Assembly: GCF_030651625.1 (NCBI RefSeq) | Contig: NZ_JAUSCF010000039.1 | Span: 1 to 64,000 of the forward strand | Reading direction: 5' to 3' | DNA length: 64,000 nucleotides | DNA from: Hydrogenophaga sp. | GTDB lineage: Bacteria; Pseudomonadota; Gammaproteobacteria; Burkholderiales; Burkholderiaceae_C | Shown: one piece after another, positions 16,282 to 25,054 of the stretch | Position numbering within the stretch: the stretch's first letter is position 1 | Layout of the letters: the number at the start of each line of letters is the position of its first letter | Notes under the pieces: generated by a model | What the model was told of the DNA's origin: nothing | Seen by the model: only the letters and a program-made list of their open reading frames with translations | The model's database searches: none | Position numbers and translations under genes: made by a program

Positions 16282-17244
16282 TTATTCCTTCTCGATTCCG
16301 GCCTGCTCGGCAACCTCGCTGTACTTCGCGAAGTCCTTGCGCATTTCGGTGGCATAGGCTTGGGGAGACAGGACGGTCGCCTCCATGCCAAGCCTGGCAT
16401 ACAACGCCTGGATTTCCGGCGATTTCACAGCCAGCGCAATTTCTTTGTGCAGACGATCGACGATGGGCGCCGGTGTCCCGGCTGGGGCAAGAATGCCAAG
16501 CCATCCGTTGAATGCGAAGTCTTTGAAGCCAAGCTCCTGCATGGTGGGGACGTCCGGCAGGGACGGCGTGCGGTTTGAGCCGAGGACTGCAAGTGCCCGC
16601 ATGCGCTTGGCCTCCAGCATCGGGGTGGCGGCGCCAAGTGCGTCAGGATTGACGCTCAAACGCCCACCGAGCAGGTCGGCAGCCGCCTGAGCTGGTCCCC
16701 GGAAGGGAACACCGAGCAGATCGATGCCCGCCTCATGGTTGACCGCTTCCATTGCGATGCGGTACAGCCCGGCCGAGTTTCCATACGTCAGCGTCTTCGG
16801 CGACTTCTTGGCGGCGTCGATCAGATCCTGCAGCTTCATATAGGGCGACTCATTCTGCACGGTGAGCAACAGCGGTGTGTTGGCCATCGTTGCCACGGCG
16901 GTAAAGTCCTTGAACAGATCGAACGGCACGTGCTTCGCAATGATGTGCGGCACCACCGTCGACGAAACGGTGCCGACCGCCAGCGTGTAGCCGTCTGGCG
17001 TGCTGCGCGCCACAGCCTGCATGCCAATGCCACCACTGGCGCCGGGCCGGTTCTCAACCACCACGGGTTGGCCCAGCGGCTCGGCAATCTTCTGCGCGAT
17101 GGCACGCGCCGTCACGTCCGAGCTAGATCCTGGTGTGAAGGGCACGATCAGCTTGATCGGCTGGCGAGGATAGGCCGCATCTTGCGCGTGCAGCAATGGG
17201 GTCGTTGCGACCAGAACCGCCATGGCGAGTTTGGCGAATGGCAT
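16282..17244 (-). CDS. Bug/TctC-family periplasmic substrate-binding protein
   Basis: A 320-residue exported protein with a signal peptide (MPFAKLAMAVLVATTPLLHA, cleavage near residue 20). YPRQPIKLIVPFTPGSSSDV, VVVENRPGASGGIG and VPFRGPAQAAADLLGGRL are standard Bug motifs that bind carboxylates. AGGAGA lies upstream of the ATG at 17244. Bug proteins usually feed TctAB permeases or sensor proteins; neither TctA nor TctB is in this window. Co-transcription with acid-degrading enzymes suggests it binds the substrate or an intermediate acid. Confidence 0.85.
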   Translation of the reverse strand: MPFAKLAMAVLVATTPLLHAQDAAYPRQPIKLIVPFTPGSSSDVTARAIAQKIAEPLGQPVVVENRPGASGGIGMQAVARSTPDGYTLAVGTVSSTVVPHIIAKHVPFDLFKDFTAVATMANTPLLLTVQNESPYMKLQDLIDAAKKSPKTLTYGNSAGLYRIAMEAVNHEAGIDLLGVPFRGPAQAAADLLGGRLSVNPDALGAATPMLEAKRMRALAVLGSNRTPSLPDVPTMQELGFKDFAFNGWLGILAPAGTPAPIVDRLHKEIALAVKSPEIQALYARLGMEATVLSPQAYATEMRKDFAKYSEVAEQAGIEKE

Positions 17245-17315
17245 GGATTTGTCTCCTGTTTCGGTTGGGGGGAAATGGCAGTCCGGCTTCGAAGCCGGCA
17301 AAGGTGATGGCCAGG

Positions 17316-17648
17316 CTATGGCATGGGCACCGCGCGGATCAGACGTGTTTCCTGTGCAGTAATCAGATGGCCGGAGGCGGCTAGGTAGGCGGGGAAGTCC
17401 CGGTGCGTGTCGCGCGCCAGGCAGCGGCGCTCGTAGTCCGCGAGATCTTCGTAAGCCCAGAGATGGATGAACTGGTTCTGCGGGCCCACCACGCTGGTCC
17501 AGAAGCCCAGCGGGTGGCCCAGGGTCTCCATCAGGATAGGCATTGCCAGCCGATTGAACACCTCAACGAACTCTGGCATCTTGCGCAGAGCGATGGTGTA
17601 GACGCGGTGGTCAATCAAGGCCTTGCTCGGAGTATGAATCGCGCTCAT
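17316..17648 (-). CDS. NIPSNAP family protein
   Basis: A 110-residue protein of the NIPSNAP/ferredoxin-like fold: DHRVYTIALRKMPEFVEVFN at the start and FIHLWAYEDLADYERR in the middle are characteristic. Members form small alpha/beta barrel dimers; a general function is not established, though many lie in catabolic clusters. The ATG at 17648 overlaps the stop of the flavoprotein gene by one base (TGATG), so the two are translationally coupled and may act together. Confidence 0.75.
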   Translation of the reverse strand: MSAIHTPSKALIDHRVYTIALRKMPEFVEVFNRLAMPILMETLGHPLGFWTSVVGPQNQFIHLWAYEDLADYERRCLARDTHRDFPAYLAASGHLITAQETRLIRAVPMP

Positions 17649-19378
17649 CACGCCTCCACAGGCACCTGGTCCACCACCGACTGGAGTGATGTCTCTCCGG
17701 ATGCGATGTGGCGGGCCGTGATGTAGGCAAAGGTCATGTTGGGCCCGTGCGTGATACCCGCGCCTGGGTAGTTGCCCCCCATGAGGCTGGCTCGGTCGTT
17801 TCCAACCGCATACAGCCCTTCGACAACCGACCCATCGCGTCGCAGAACAGCCCCCTCCACACTGGTTTGGAGGCCATCGAAGGTGCCCAGGTCGCCCACG
17901 AGTAATTTGATGGCGTAGAACGGTCCACTGACTATTGGCGCCACGCAGGGATTTGGCCTGTTGTCCGGGTCTGCGAGATAGCGGTTGAAACTGTTGCCTC
18001 CGCGATCAAAGGCCGGGTCTTCACCTTTGACTGCGTACTGGTTGTAGCCCCGTACGGTGTCTTCAAGGCCTTGCGGGTCAATGCCCGCCTTGCTCGCCAG
18101 TTCCCACAACGTCTTTCCTTCCAGCAGGTAGCCATTGCGAAGGAAGGGCGTGATCGGCATCGGCGCCGGCTTGACATAACCCAGACCGTAACTGGCCAGT
18201 GCGCGCTTGTCGCAGACCAGCCACATGGCCGTTTCGGGCAGTGTTTCGCATTCCTCGATCATGGCCGCGCCCACGTCGTGATAGGAGTTGGATTCGTTGG
18301 TGAAGCGCTTGCCGGTGGACAGCACGCCAATCACGCCAGGCTTGTAGCGATCCAAAAGATGCGGGAACACGCCTGTCTCCCCCTTGCCAAAGTCCACACG
18401 TGTCACCGGCATCCAGGCGGCAGGCTGGGGGAACCGGATGTCCACGTGTCCACCCGCTGCCTCGGCCATGCGACAACCGTCGCCTGTGTTGCTGACAGGC
18501 GTGGGTGACAGGTGTTCATGCCCGCGCCGCAGGTGCGGATAGGCTTCGCCAATGCGCTTCTTGTCGTGCGGAAAGCCCCCGCAGGCTAAGACGACGCCCT
18601 TGCTGGCTCTGATGTGCCGCTCGACACCATCGCTCTCAATGACCACTCCATTGGCACGATCACCGACCATGGCTATGCGTGCTACCGGTGTCGAGGTGAG
18701 GATCGGGATGCCCAGGTCGAGAGCGGACTTGGCCAGGCGTGCTGCCAGGGCATTGCCGCTGGTTACCTGGACGGCGCGTCGGTAGAGCACAAGCTCTTTC
18801 ACATGGTTGAGCAATCGCCTTGCCACATACAGCGCGGAGCTAAGCGACTTCGTTGCCCTAAAGAAGTGCTTGAGGTCGGCGTTCGAGGAGTTGAACATCA
18901 TCCCAATGAAGGTGATGGTCTTCAGTGGTGGCTTGAGGCGGTCCATGTCCTTGCCCAATCCACGGATGTCGTAGGCCTGGGCCAGGATGGAGCGCCCCAC
19001 GTCAGCGCCGCCGGGCGCGGTGGGGTGGTAGTCCGGGTAGAGCGTTGGCACGAACTTCATACTGGTCTCGCGCTCAAGGAAGTCCACCATTTGGGGACCA
19101 TGAGCGATGAACGCCTCAACTGATTCGCTGTCGTAGAAGCGGCCAGTTTCACTCTGCAGGAATTCCCGCACAGACTGCACCGAATCACCAGGGTTCTGCG
19201 CGCGCCCATGATGCGTCAGCGGCACCCACAACACACCACCCGACAGTGCGGTGGTCCCTCCGAACACAGGCTCCTTCTCGAGCACCACCACGTCAAGGCC
19301 AAGTTTGCGGGCCGTGATGGCGCAGGTGAGGCCCGCCGCCCCTGAGCCGACAACGACCAGATCGTATTGAGACTTCAT
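17648..19378 (-). CDS. FAD-dependent dehydrogenase, KstD/fumarate-reductase-like
   Basis: A 576-residue flavoprotein. VVVGSGAAGLTCAITARKLG at the N-terminus binds the FAD dinucleotide, LEKEPVFGGTTALSGGVLWV is the second contact, and GGNYPGAGITHGPNMTFAYI closes the FAD domain. Overall order and length match 3-ketosteroid delta-1-dehydrogenases and related FAD-binding 2-fumarate-reductase proteins. It may desaturate a cyclic ketone or unsaturated acid. The steroid label is not warranted: the substrate cannot be inferred from sequence alone. Second gene of the leftward operon after the Bug protein at 19394. Confidence 0.8.
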   Translation of the reverse strand: MKSQYDLVVVGSGAAGLTCAITARKLGLDVVVLEKEPVFGGTTALSGGVLWVPLTHHGRAQNPGDSVQSVREFLQSETGRFYDSESVEAFIAHGPQMVDFLERETSMKFVPTLYPDYHPTAPGGADVGRSILAQAYDIRGLGKDMDRLKPPLKTITFIGMMFNSSNADLKHFFRATKSLSSALYVARRLLNHVKELVLYRRAVQVTSGNALAARLAKSALDLGIPILTSTPVARIAMVGDRANGVVIESDGVERHIRASKGVVLACGGFPHDKKRIGEAYPHLRRGHEHLSPTPVSNTGDGCRMAEAAGGHVDIRFPQPAAWMPVTRVDFGKGETGVFPHLLDRYKPGVIGVLSTGKRFTNESNSYHDVGAAMIEECETLPETAMWLVCDKRALASYGLGYVKPAPMPITPFLRNGYLLEGKTLWELASKAGIDPQGLEDTVRGYNQYAVKGEDPAFDRGGNSFNRYLADPDNRPNPCVAPIVSGPFYAIKLLVGDLGTFDGLQTSVEGAVLRRDGSVVEGLYAVGNDRASLMGGNYPGAGITHGPNMTFAYITARHIASGETSLQSVVDQVPVEA

Positions 19379-19393
19379 GCCACGCGTTCCATT

Positions 19394-20359
19394 TCAGTCG
19401 GCCTTGATGTTGTGCTTGGTGATCACTTCGCGCCAGCTGGCATGCTCGCGCTGCATCACGCTGGCGAGCTCTGCCGGGCTGGACACTCGCGGAACGGCAC
19501 CCGTTGGCAGCAACCTCTTTGCCAGCTCCTCGCTGGACATCACCTGGCGAATGGCAGCGTTGACCTTGTCGATCACGGCATCGGGCGTGCCTGCTGGCGC
19601 GAGCAGGCCGAACCATACTTCGGCAACGAAATCAGGCACCACGCTATTGATCGTGGGCACCCCCGGCACAACGGGCGACGGTTCTGCAGATGCCACGCCC
19701 AGCATCTTGAGGTTGCCCTGCTGCACTTGCCCCAGCATGACAGACGATGGCGTGGTCAACAGCATCTGTACCTCACCGGTGCGCGCAGCCATCGTGGTGG
19801 CCGCCTCGCCGCGATATGGGATGTGATCCAGTTTCAGACCAGTCATCGCGCCAAGGCGAGCTGTCGCCAGGTGCCCGTACGAGGCCGTTCCCGCCGAGGC
19901 GTACTGCAGGCCTATGGGTGCCTGTTTGGCGTACTTGAGGAAGTCGGCGAGGTTCGTAGCAGGCACAGCCTTGTTGGTCACCAGCACCATTGGCACGGAG
20001 GTCACCTGCGCAACAGGTTTGAAATCCTTTAGAGCGTCATACCCCGTTTTGTCATTGAGCAGCGGGGCAATGATCACGCCATTGTTTGGGTACAGCAGGG
20101 TGTGACCATCAGCTGGCGCTCGCGCCACGAATTGCGCAGCAATGGCGCCGGAGGCTCCGGGCTTGTTGTCGACGATGACGGGCTGACCCAATAGCTTGGC
20201 CAGCCCATCCTGGAACATGCGCACCTGGTTGTCACTGGTTCCCCCTGCGGGGTAAGGCACCACGATGGTGATGGGACGCGTGGGATACGCGTCTTGTGCA
20301 AAAGCGGCCACACCGGCCGAAAGTGCTGCAACTGCAGCAAGAATCTTGATTGCCTTCAT
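19394..20359 (-). CDS. Bug/TctC-family periplasmic substrate-binding protein
   Basis: A 321-residue exported protein with a signal peptide (cleavage near AAFAQDAYP) and the Bug motifs YPTRPITIVVPYPAGGTSDN, IVDNKPGASGAIAAQF and IPYRGEAATTMAARTGEVQM. It is the first gene of a six-gene leftward operon (20359 to 14365) and faces the polytopic membrane protein gene at 20507 across a region holding a promoter and a FadR-type operator. It differs clearly from the second Bug protein of the same operon, so the two probably bind different ligands. Confidence 0.85.
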   Translation of the reverse strand: MKAIKILAAVAALSAGVAAFAQDAYPTRPITIVVPYPAGGTSDNQVRMFQDGLAKLLGQPVIVDNKPGASGAIAAQFVARAPADGHTLLYPNNGVIIAPLLNDKTGYDALKDFKPVAQVTSVPMVLVTNKAVPATNLADFLKYAKQAPIGLQYASAGTASYGHLATARLGAMTGLKLDHIPYRGEAATTMAARTGEVQMLLTTPSSVMLGQVQQGNLKMLGVASAEPSPVVPGVPTINSVVPDFVAEVWFGLLAPAGTPDAVIDKVNAAIRQVMSSEELAKRLLPTGAVPRVSSPAELASVMQREHASWREVITKHNIKAD

Positions 20360-20410
20360 GTCTCTGTCTCCTTTGGTTGAACGTTGTCCCTGAAATCTTC
20401 GTCATTTGTC

Positions 20411-20457
20411 AATGGTTGATCCAATGATAGTATAGTTGCGAAAATACACAACCACAA
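20411..20457 (-). promoter_or_regulatory. Promoter with FadR/GntR-type operator between the Bug operon and the membrane-protein gene
   Basis: On the minus strand, TTGTGG (20452-20457) and TATACT (20429-20434) are 17 bp apart. Directly downstream, AATGGTTGATCCAAT (20411-20425) shares its left half and TGGT-TGA spacing with the perfect palindrome at 10177-10191 and would cover the start of transcription. This links the Bug operon, and perhaps the divergent gene, to the same regulator. Confidence 0.6.
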
Positions 20458-20506
20458 GCGGCTGCTTTTCGCGACTCACCGACGAGCGGCACCTACACCA
20501 GCAAAC

Positions 20507-21919
20507 ATGCGTGATTCCGCGACGGCCTCCCCCCATGACGTCACGCCACCGGCTTCCGCGTTTGAGCTGGTTGTGACCGGGGCCATCCCCGCCATTACCC
20601 TCGTGGATCTTTTGCTGCGCCCTGAGGGCTCCAGCGCTTTGCTCGCTGGGACACTCGTGGTCTTTCTGCTTCTGCATTGCAGTCAGATCAACAAGGGCGT
20701 TCAGCGCACGTCGCTGCTGCTGGCCCTCGCCTTGTTGCTGCTGCTTCCCGGGTTGGATCGTCCCTGGCAGGTCATCGAGCAAGGAGTGCGCATCGGAGGT
20801 CTGGTTGCCTCGCTCCTCGTCTCGGTAAATCTCCTGTCCCGCGCTGCGGGGCGCGTGCAACATGTGCGCGAAGTGCTGCAGACGATGTACCAGACACCCG
20901 GCCACTCGCGCTACTTCCGCTTGAGCGTGGCTAGCCAGTTTTTTGGCGGGCTGCTCGGCCTCGCCGGCATTGCCATGATGATGGAGACTGCGGCGAGTCA
21001 GGATGATGCGGACACAAGCGAACAGCTGTCTTCCTTCTGCGCTATCGCACGCGGCTATTCCGCACTGAGCCTATGGAGTCCGCTCTACAGCAACATGAGC
21101 ATCGTGCTCGGCCTGTACCCGGGCGCAAGCTGGGCGGGCATGCTACCTATGGCCCTCGGCGTCACGGCGCTTTTCATTGCGGTGGGCACCGCAATGAACC
21201 GTTTGGCACGGGGCGCCAAAAGCTCCGCGATCGATGCCCGGCATGTGCCGGCTCGCGAACTCTTGCAATTGGGCGCTCCCTTGGGGGCGGCGATGTTTGC
21301 CTTCATGGCGCTGCTGGTGGTACTGAGCCTCTGGCTGCATTGGCCCATCACCGCCGTGATCATCATGATCACGCCGCTAGGCGCCTGGCTCGTCAATGCC
21401 TGCATCGGCCAACACGGCGCGAAAGGCCTGAATGCGGGCATCCGGATGCTTTGCTCAGACATGGCGGGTTTCCGCAACATGGCCAGTGAGGTGATGATGT
21501 TCCTCGCGTCCGGATGTGCGGGAACTGTAATCGCTGGCTCCATCCCCGATGCGTGGACCAGTCAGGTCGGCGCCTGGGTGTCCGGCACGCCCATATTGGC
21601 CTGCTTCGCGCTGTCGGCCCTGATCGTATTGCTGTGTGCTGCGGCCATTCACCCCATGTTGTGCGCTGTCATCGTGGGCAGCAGTCTCGACCCCATCACA
21701 CTGGGGTTGCCCTTACCGGTGCACTTGACGGCCCTGCTGGTCGGATGGGGCCTTGCGATCACCATCACGCCCTTCTCGGTGCTGAGCCTGATGGCGAGCC
21801 GCTGGTCTGGCGTGCCCGTACTCACCATCAGTCTGCGAGCGAACGGTTGGTTCGTGGCTCTGGCGCTGCTGGTGTCTTCCGTCCTGCTGGGTGCCCTGGC
21901 GTCCTTCCCTGGTCAATAA
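20507..21919 (+). CDS. Polytopic inner-membrane protein, probable transporter
   Basis: A 470-residue very hydrophobic protein with about ten to twelve predicted membrane segments, for example LLLALALLLLLPGL, FIAVGTAMNRLA, AMFAFMALLVVLSLWL and FALSALIVLLCAAAI. The layout (two halves, a central hydrophilic loop near residue 240) resembles the ion-transporter superfamily, but I recognise no family signature and it is not TctA, DctM or a MFS protein. It diverges from a Bug operon and precedes an acyl-CoA racemase gene by 13 bp. I infer a carboxylate permease, possibly partnering the Bug proteins. Confidence 0.6.
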   Translation: MRDSATASPHDVTPPASAFELVVTGAIPAITLVDLLLRPEGSSALLAGTLVVFLLLHCSQINKGVQRTSLLLALALLLLLPGLDRPWQVIEQGVRIGGLVASLLVSVNLLSRAAGRVQHVREVLQTMYQTPGHSRYFRLSVASQFFGGLLGLAGIAMMMETAASQDDADTSEQLSSFCAIARGYSALSLWSPLYSNMSIVLGLYPGASWAGMLPMALGVTALFIAVGTAMNRLARGAKSSAIDARHVPARELLQLGAPLGAAMFAFMALLVVLSLWLHWPITAVIIMITPLGAWLVNACIGQHGAKGLNAGIRMLCSDMAGFRNMASEVMMFLASGCAGTVIAGSIPDAWTSQVGAWVSGTPILACFALSALIVLLCAAAIHPMLCAVIVGSSLDPITLGLPLPVHLTALLVGWGLAITITPFSVLSLMASRWSGVPVLTISLRANGWFVALALLVSSVLLGALASFPGQ

Positions 21920-21932
21920 AAGATACATACTC

Positions 21933-23042
21933 ATGAACAACACCAATCCAAGCCACAGCGGACCACTCAGCGGCGTCCGCGTAGTCGAGTTCGCAGGCCT
22001 TGGGCCGGCGCCATTCGCGTGCATGCTGCTCGCCGACATGGGCGCCGACGTGGTGCGAATCGCCCGGCCTGACGTACCGCCCATCGACCCCCACGACATC
22101 GTCAACCGGGGCCGCCGCACGATCGCCTTGGACTTGAAAGCGGCGAACGACACAATGCAGGCGCTTGAGTTGATTCGGCACGCGGATCTTTTGGTCGAGG
22201 GTTTCCGACCGGGCGTGATGGAACGTCTGGGTCTCGGGCCAGCGACCACACATGCCCTCAACCCTCGTTTGGTCTACGGGAGAATGACCGGCTGGGGGCA
22301 GGAAGGTCCGCTGGCCCACGCGGCGGGACACGACATCAACTACATCGCTTTGGCAGGGGCGTTGTCGCTGATTGGCGCACCAGGTGGCGCGCCTGTCCCA
22401 CCACTGAATCTGGTTGGCGACTACGGAGGCGGCAGTCTCTATCTCGTGATGGGCCTGCTGGCCGGATTGCTGCATGCCCGTGCCTCGGGCCAAGGCCAAG
22501 TGGTGGACGCCGCCATCTGCGACGGTGTCCTTTCGCTGCTGAGCAACAACCACTCCCACCGCATGCAAGGCCGCTTGCGTGACCCACGGGGTAGCAACAT
22601 GCTCGACGGTGGCGCGCCCTATTACACAACCTACGAAACGGCTGATGGGCGATACGTGGCGATCGGGCCCATCGAGCCAAGGTTCTTCCGGGAGTTGTGC
22701 CATAAACTTGAACTGCCCGATTCCTTCGCCACGCTGCAGAACGATCAATCGCGCTGGCCAGAATTGCAGGCTGCTATTTCTGGCGCTTTTCGCCGTCACT
22801 CCTTGGCTCACTGGTGCGAGCGGCTCGAAGGCACCGATGTGTGCTTTGCACCAGTGCTGACGCCGCCCGAGGCTGCCCTACACCCCCACATCGTGGCGAG
22901 ACAAAGCTTTGTTCATGTTGATGGCATCGAGCACACGGCTCCAGCACCACGCTTTTCAGCTACACCAGGCTGTATCGGACGCAGTCCCTCCGCCGCACCG
23001 GTGTCGACCCAGCAGGTATTACGCGACTGGCAAGTGGCCTGA
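21933..23042 (+). CDS. Alpha-methylacyl-CoA racemase-like protein (CaiB/BaiF family)
   Basis: A 369-residue class III CoA-transferase-family protein with the racemase signatures: AGHDINYIALAG (histidine) and LNLVGDYGGG (aspartate), the pair that moves the alpha proton in alpha-methylacyl-CoA racemase. It starts SGPLSGVRVVEFAGLGPAPF. The enzyme interconverts (R)- and (S)-2-methylacyl-CoA so that a stereospecific acyl-CoA dehydrogenase can act, which suggests that the substrate has an alpha-methyl branch. The start at 21933 was chosen because the family begins there; its ribosome-binding site is weak and coupling to the upstream gene is possible. Confidence 0.85.
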   Translation: MNNTNPSHSGPLSGVRVVEFAGLGPAPFACMLLADMGADVVRIARPDVPPIDPHDIVNRGRRTIALDLKAANDTMQALELIRHADLLVEGFRPGVMERLGLGPATTHALNPRLVYGRMTGWGQEGPLAHAAGHDINYIALAGALSLIGAPGGAPVPPLNLVGDYGGGSLYLVMGLLAGLLHARASGQGQVVDAAICDGVLSLLSNNHSHRMQGRLRDPRGSNMLDGGAPYYTTYETADGRYVAIGPIEPRFFRELCHKLELPDSFATLQNDQSRWPELQAAISGAFRRHSLAHWCERLEGTDVCFAPVLTPPEAALHPHIVARQSFVHVDGIEHTAPAPRFSATPGCIGRSPSAAPVSTQQVLRDWQVA

Positions 23043-23050
23043 GCGCCGCC

Positions 23051-23434
23051 ATGCCCATTTCCACCACGCACGAAACCCTGCTGGACCTGCTGGAGCAAAA
23101 ACGCTCAAGCAACCACCACAAGGTCGCCTTGCGCTACTTCTTCATGCTGGAAGCGCTGGGACACCCGATTCCTGCTGCACAAAGGCGCTACTGCGGAGCA
23201 GCCATGCACCGCTGCACGCCCCGCGATCTGGAGCGAATCCAAAGCGCCGCAAGAGATTGGGCCACATTCGTGAATGGTGCGATGCCACGTATTACCCCGT
23301 CGATCGCCCTCGATGAACTTGTGGAGCATGTGCTGAAAATCCTCGGTAGCCACTCAGCAGAGTGCCGCCGTCATCGATATCCTGTTTGTACAGAATCAAG
23401 AGGCCGGGCTCCTTCCGCACCAACAAAGCTTTGA
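23051..23434 (+). CDS. Hypothetical protein
   Basis: A 127-residue frame beginning 8 bp after the racemase stop. The first 95 residues look like a normal helical protein (MPISTTHETLLDLLEQKRSS, LDELVEHVLKILG); the last 30 are arginine- and proline-rich and unlike a folded domain, so the 3' end may be shifted or truncated. No family recognised. It would be the last gene of the rightward operon from 20507. Confidence 0.4.
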   Translation: MPISTTHETLLDLLEQKRSSNHHKVALRYFFMLEALGHPIPAAQRRYCGAAMHRCTPRDLERIQSAARDWATFVNGAMPRITPSIALDELVEHVLKILGSHSAECRRHRYPVCTESRGRAPSAPTKL

Positions 23435-23674
23435 TCGCTTGCCCACGGGCTGCCGTTGAAGCTCCTAGGTTTTTCATTCAGGTTTGTGCGCTCTGCACCG
23501 GTGCCTAACGGTGCGTTTTGTCGAAGTCGATGCACATAACGTTGCTCGATGCCAATTCCGTGCATGTTTGCACGAGCTGCAGCTCATTCAACATGGCAGC
23601 TTGCTTTTGCGCTCACGGAGCTCGTCACGTGAGATCGACGCCCATTCAGAATGAGCGCCAGAATCGGCGTTTCG

Positions 23675-24487
23675 TCAATCTCGGCTCTGAAACCTTGGTT
23701 CGCGCTTTTCCAGAAATGCCCGCACACCCTCGTCGAAACTGGGCCGATCCGCGAGCTCCATCTGGCGCTCACGCTCGAATACTATCTGCTGGGCAAAGGT
23801 ATTGACCTCGGAGTTCCGGTACAGCTCGCGCACTTCCTGCACCGCGTGCGCGGGCAAGCGTGCGAGCTTCTGCGCAATGTGCAGGCCCTGAGCTGAAAGC
23901 CCTTCGTCATCCACACACGCCCAGATCAGGCCCCACTGAGCAGCCTCCTGCGCAGAGAGACGGTTGCCCATCAGTGTTAGGCCCATGGCACGGGCACGGC
24001 CCACCGCACGTGGCAGCAACCAGCTAGCACCGGCGTCAGGGATCAGACCCAGCGCCGGGGTAAACGGTAGGTAGAAGAACGCGGAGCGCGCAGCAATCAC
24101 CACGTCGGCAGCGAGTGCAAGGCCTGTCCCTCCACCTGCGGCTGCGCCGTTGACGGCGCAGACAACTGGCACAGGAAGCGAGCGCAGACCGCTCACCAGA
24201 GGGTTGCCACCTTGCGACAGCAAATCTCCGACGATCTGGCCCGCACTGCTGCGCGCCTCGACCGATGTGGATGAATCGAATGCCGACAGATCAGCCCCGA
24301 CGCAAAAGGCCTTGCCAGCGCCCGTGATGAGCAGCGCGCGGACTGCAGAATCGTCGTGTACACGCTCCAGTGCCTTCAAGCAACCAGCCATCAGCTCATG
24401 GGAGAGCGGATTCATGCGCGGCGCGTCGTTCAAGATCAGGGTAGCGATGCCCTCGGTCACATCGAAGAGCACATGGGAGGTGGTCAT
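23675..24487 (-). CDS. Enoyl-CoA hydratase/isomerase family protein
   Basis: A 270-residue crotonase-fold protein. GAGKAFCVGADLSAF and NGAAAGGGTGLALAADVVIA supply the oxyanion hole, and LGLIPDAGASWLLPRAVG carries an aspartate where hydratases have a glutamate, as in PaaG-type isomerases. It may therefore isomerise or hydrate a double bond. It ends with the usual FLEKREPRF motif. Last gene of the leftward operon 27446-23675; its ATG overlaps the stop of the DUF2889 gene by 4 bp. Confidence 0.85.
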   Translation of the reverse strand: MTTSHVLFDVTEGIATLILNDAPRMNPLSHELMAGCLKALERVHDDSAVRALLITGAGKAFCVGADLSAFDSSTSVEARSSAGQIVGDLLSQGGNPLVSGLRSLPVPVVCAVNGAAAGGGTGLALAADVVIAARSAFFYLPFTPALGLIPDAGASWLLPRAVGRARAMGLTLMGNRLSAQEAAQWGLIWACVDDEGLSAQGLHIAQKLARLPAHAVQEVRELYRNSEVNTFAQQIVFERERQMELADRPSFDEGVRAFLEKREPRFQSRD

Positions 24488-25053
24488 TTCGGCAGCTTTC
24501 CGGAGACACCGGTGAATTGATCAGGGAAGTGGATCCGCACGATCTCGCCATCCAGCTTCAATGCATGGCACCCCCCCAGCGGCGAGTTTCGGCGTCCCGG
24601 TTGATCGGCATCGGTCACGTCATCTGCACCGCGCCAGAGCATCTGGAACGCGGTCGTCGCCATCGGCGGTAACAACTCTGTCATGTGGGTACAGCCAAGT
24701 TCACCACGAAACAAGCGCTTTACCGTCAACGTAAATCCTGGCTGGATGCGCTGCCCAATGAGCTGGCGGTAGCGATCGGTGATCGCACCGCACACAGCGT
24801 GCGGCCCCTCCACTGTGTGCGCCACCACGTCGTGAATCAGTCTGTCACTGTCGACCGTGATGCACACGGTCATGTGGTGAATCGGCTCACCCGCTTGCAC
24901 CGTTTTTTCCCGCATCTCCAAGGGAGTGGGCTTGGTGTCGATGAGCGTCCCGACGATATCGAAGAGCCCGTCGTCGCGCTCAAAACCTTCGCAGGTGATG
25001 CGTCGCAGATGCACCGTGCGACGCAATAGGTTGGTCTGGCTGGCACCGTTCAT
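24484..25053 (-). CDS. DUF2889 protein
   Basis: A 189-residue protein matching DUF2889: LRRITCEGFERDDGLFDIVG, then HHMTVCITVDSDRLIHDVVA, and LGCTHMTELLPPMATTAFQM near the C-terminus. The family occurs in catabolic clusters of Proteobacteria and Actinobacteria, and its function is unknown; the DDGLFDI strand and conserved histidines suggest a small-molecule or metal-binding fold. The start at 25053 (MNGASQ) lies just inside the racemase stop and matches the family N-terminus better than the longer frame. Confidence 0.75.
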   Translation of the reverse strand: MNGASQTNLLRRTVHLRRITCEGFERDDGLFDIVGTLIDTKPTPLEMREKTVQAGEPIHHMTVCITVDSDRLIHDVVAHTVEGPHAVCGAITDRYRQLIGQRIQPGFTLTVKRLFRGELGCTHMTELLPPMATTAFQMLWRGADDVTDADQPGRRNSPLGGCHALKLDGEIVRIHFPDQFTGVSGKLPK

Positions 25054-25054
25054 G

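Noticed and set aside
17648..19378. Naming the flavoprotein a 3-ketosteroid dehydrogenase and the island a steroid pathway
   Set aside because: The similarity is at superfamily level, and characteristic steroid ring-degradation genes are absent from the window.
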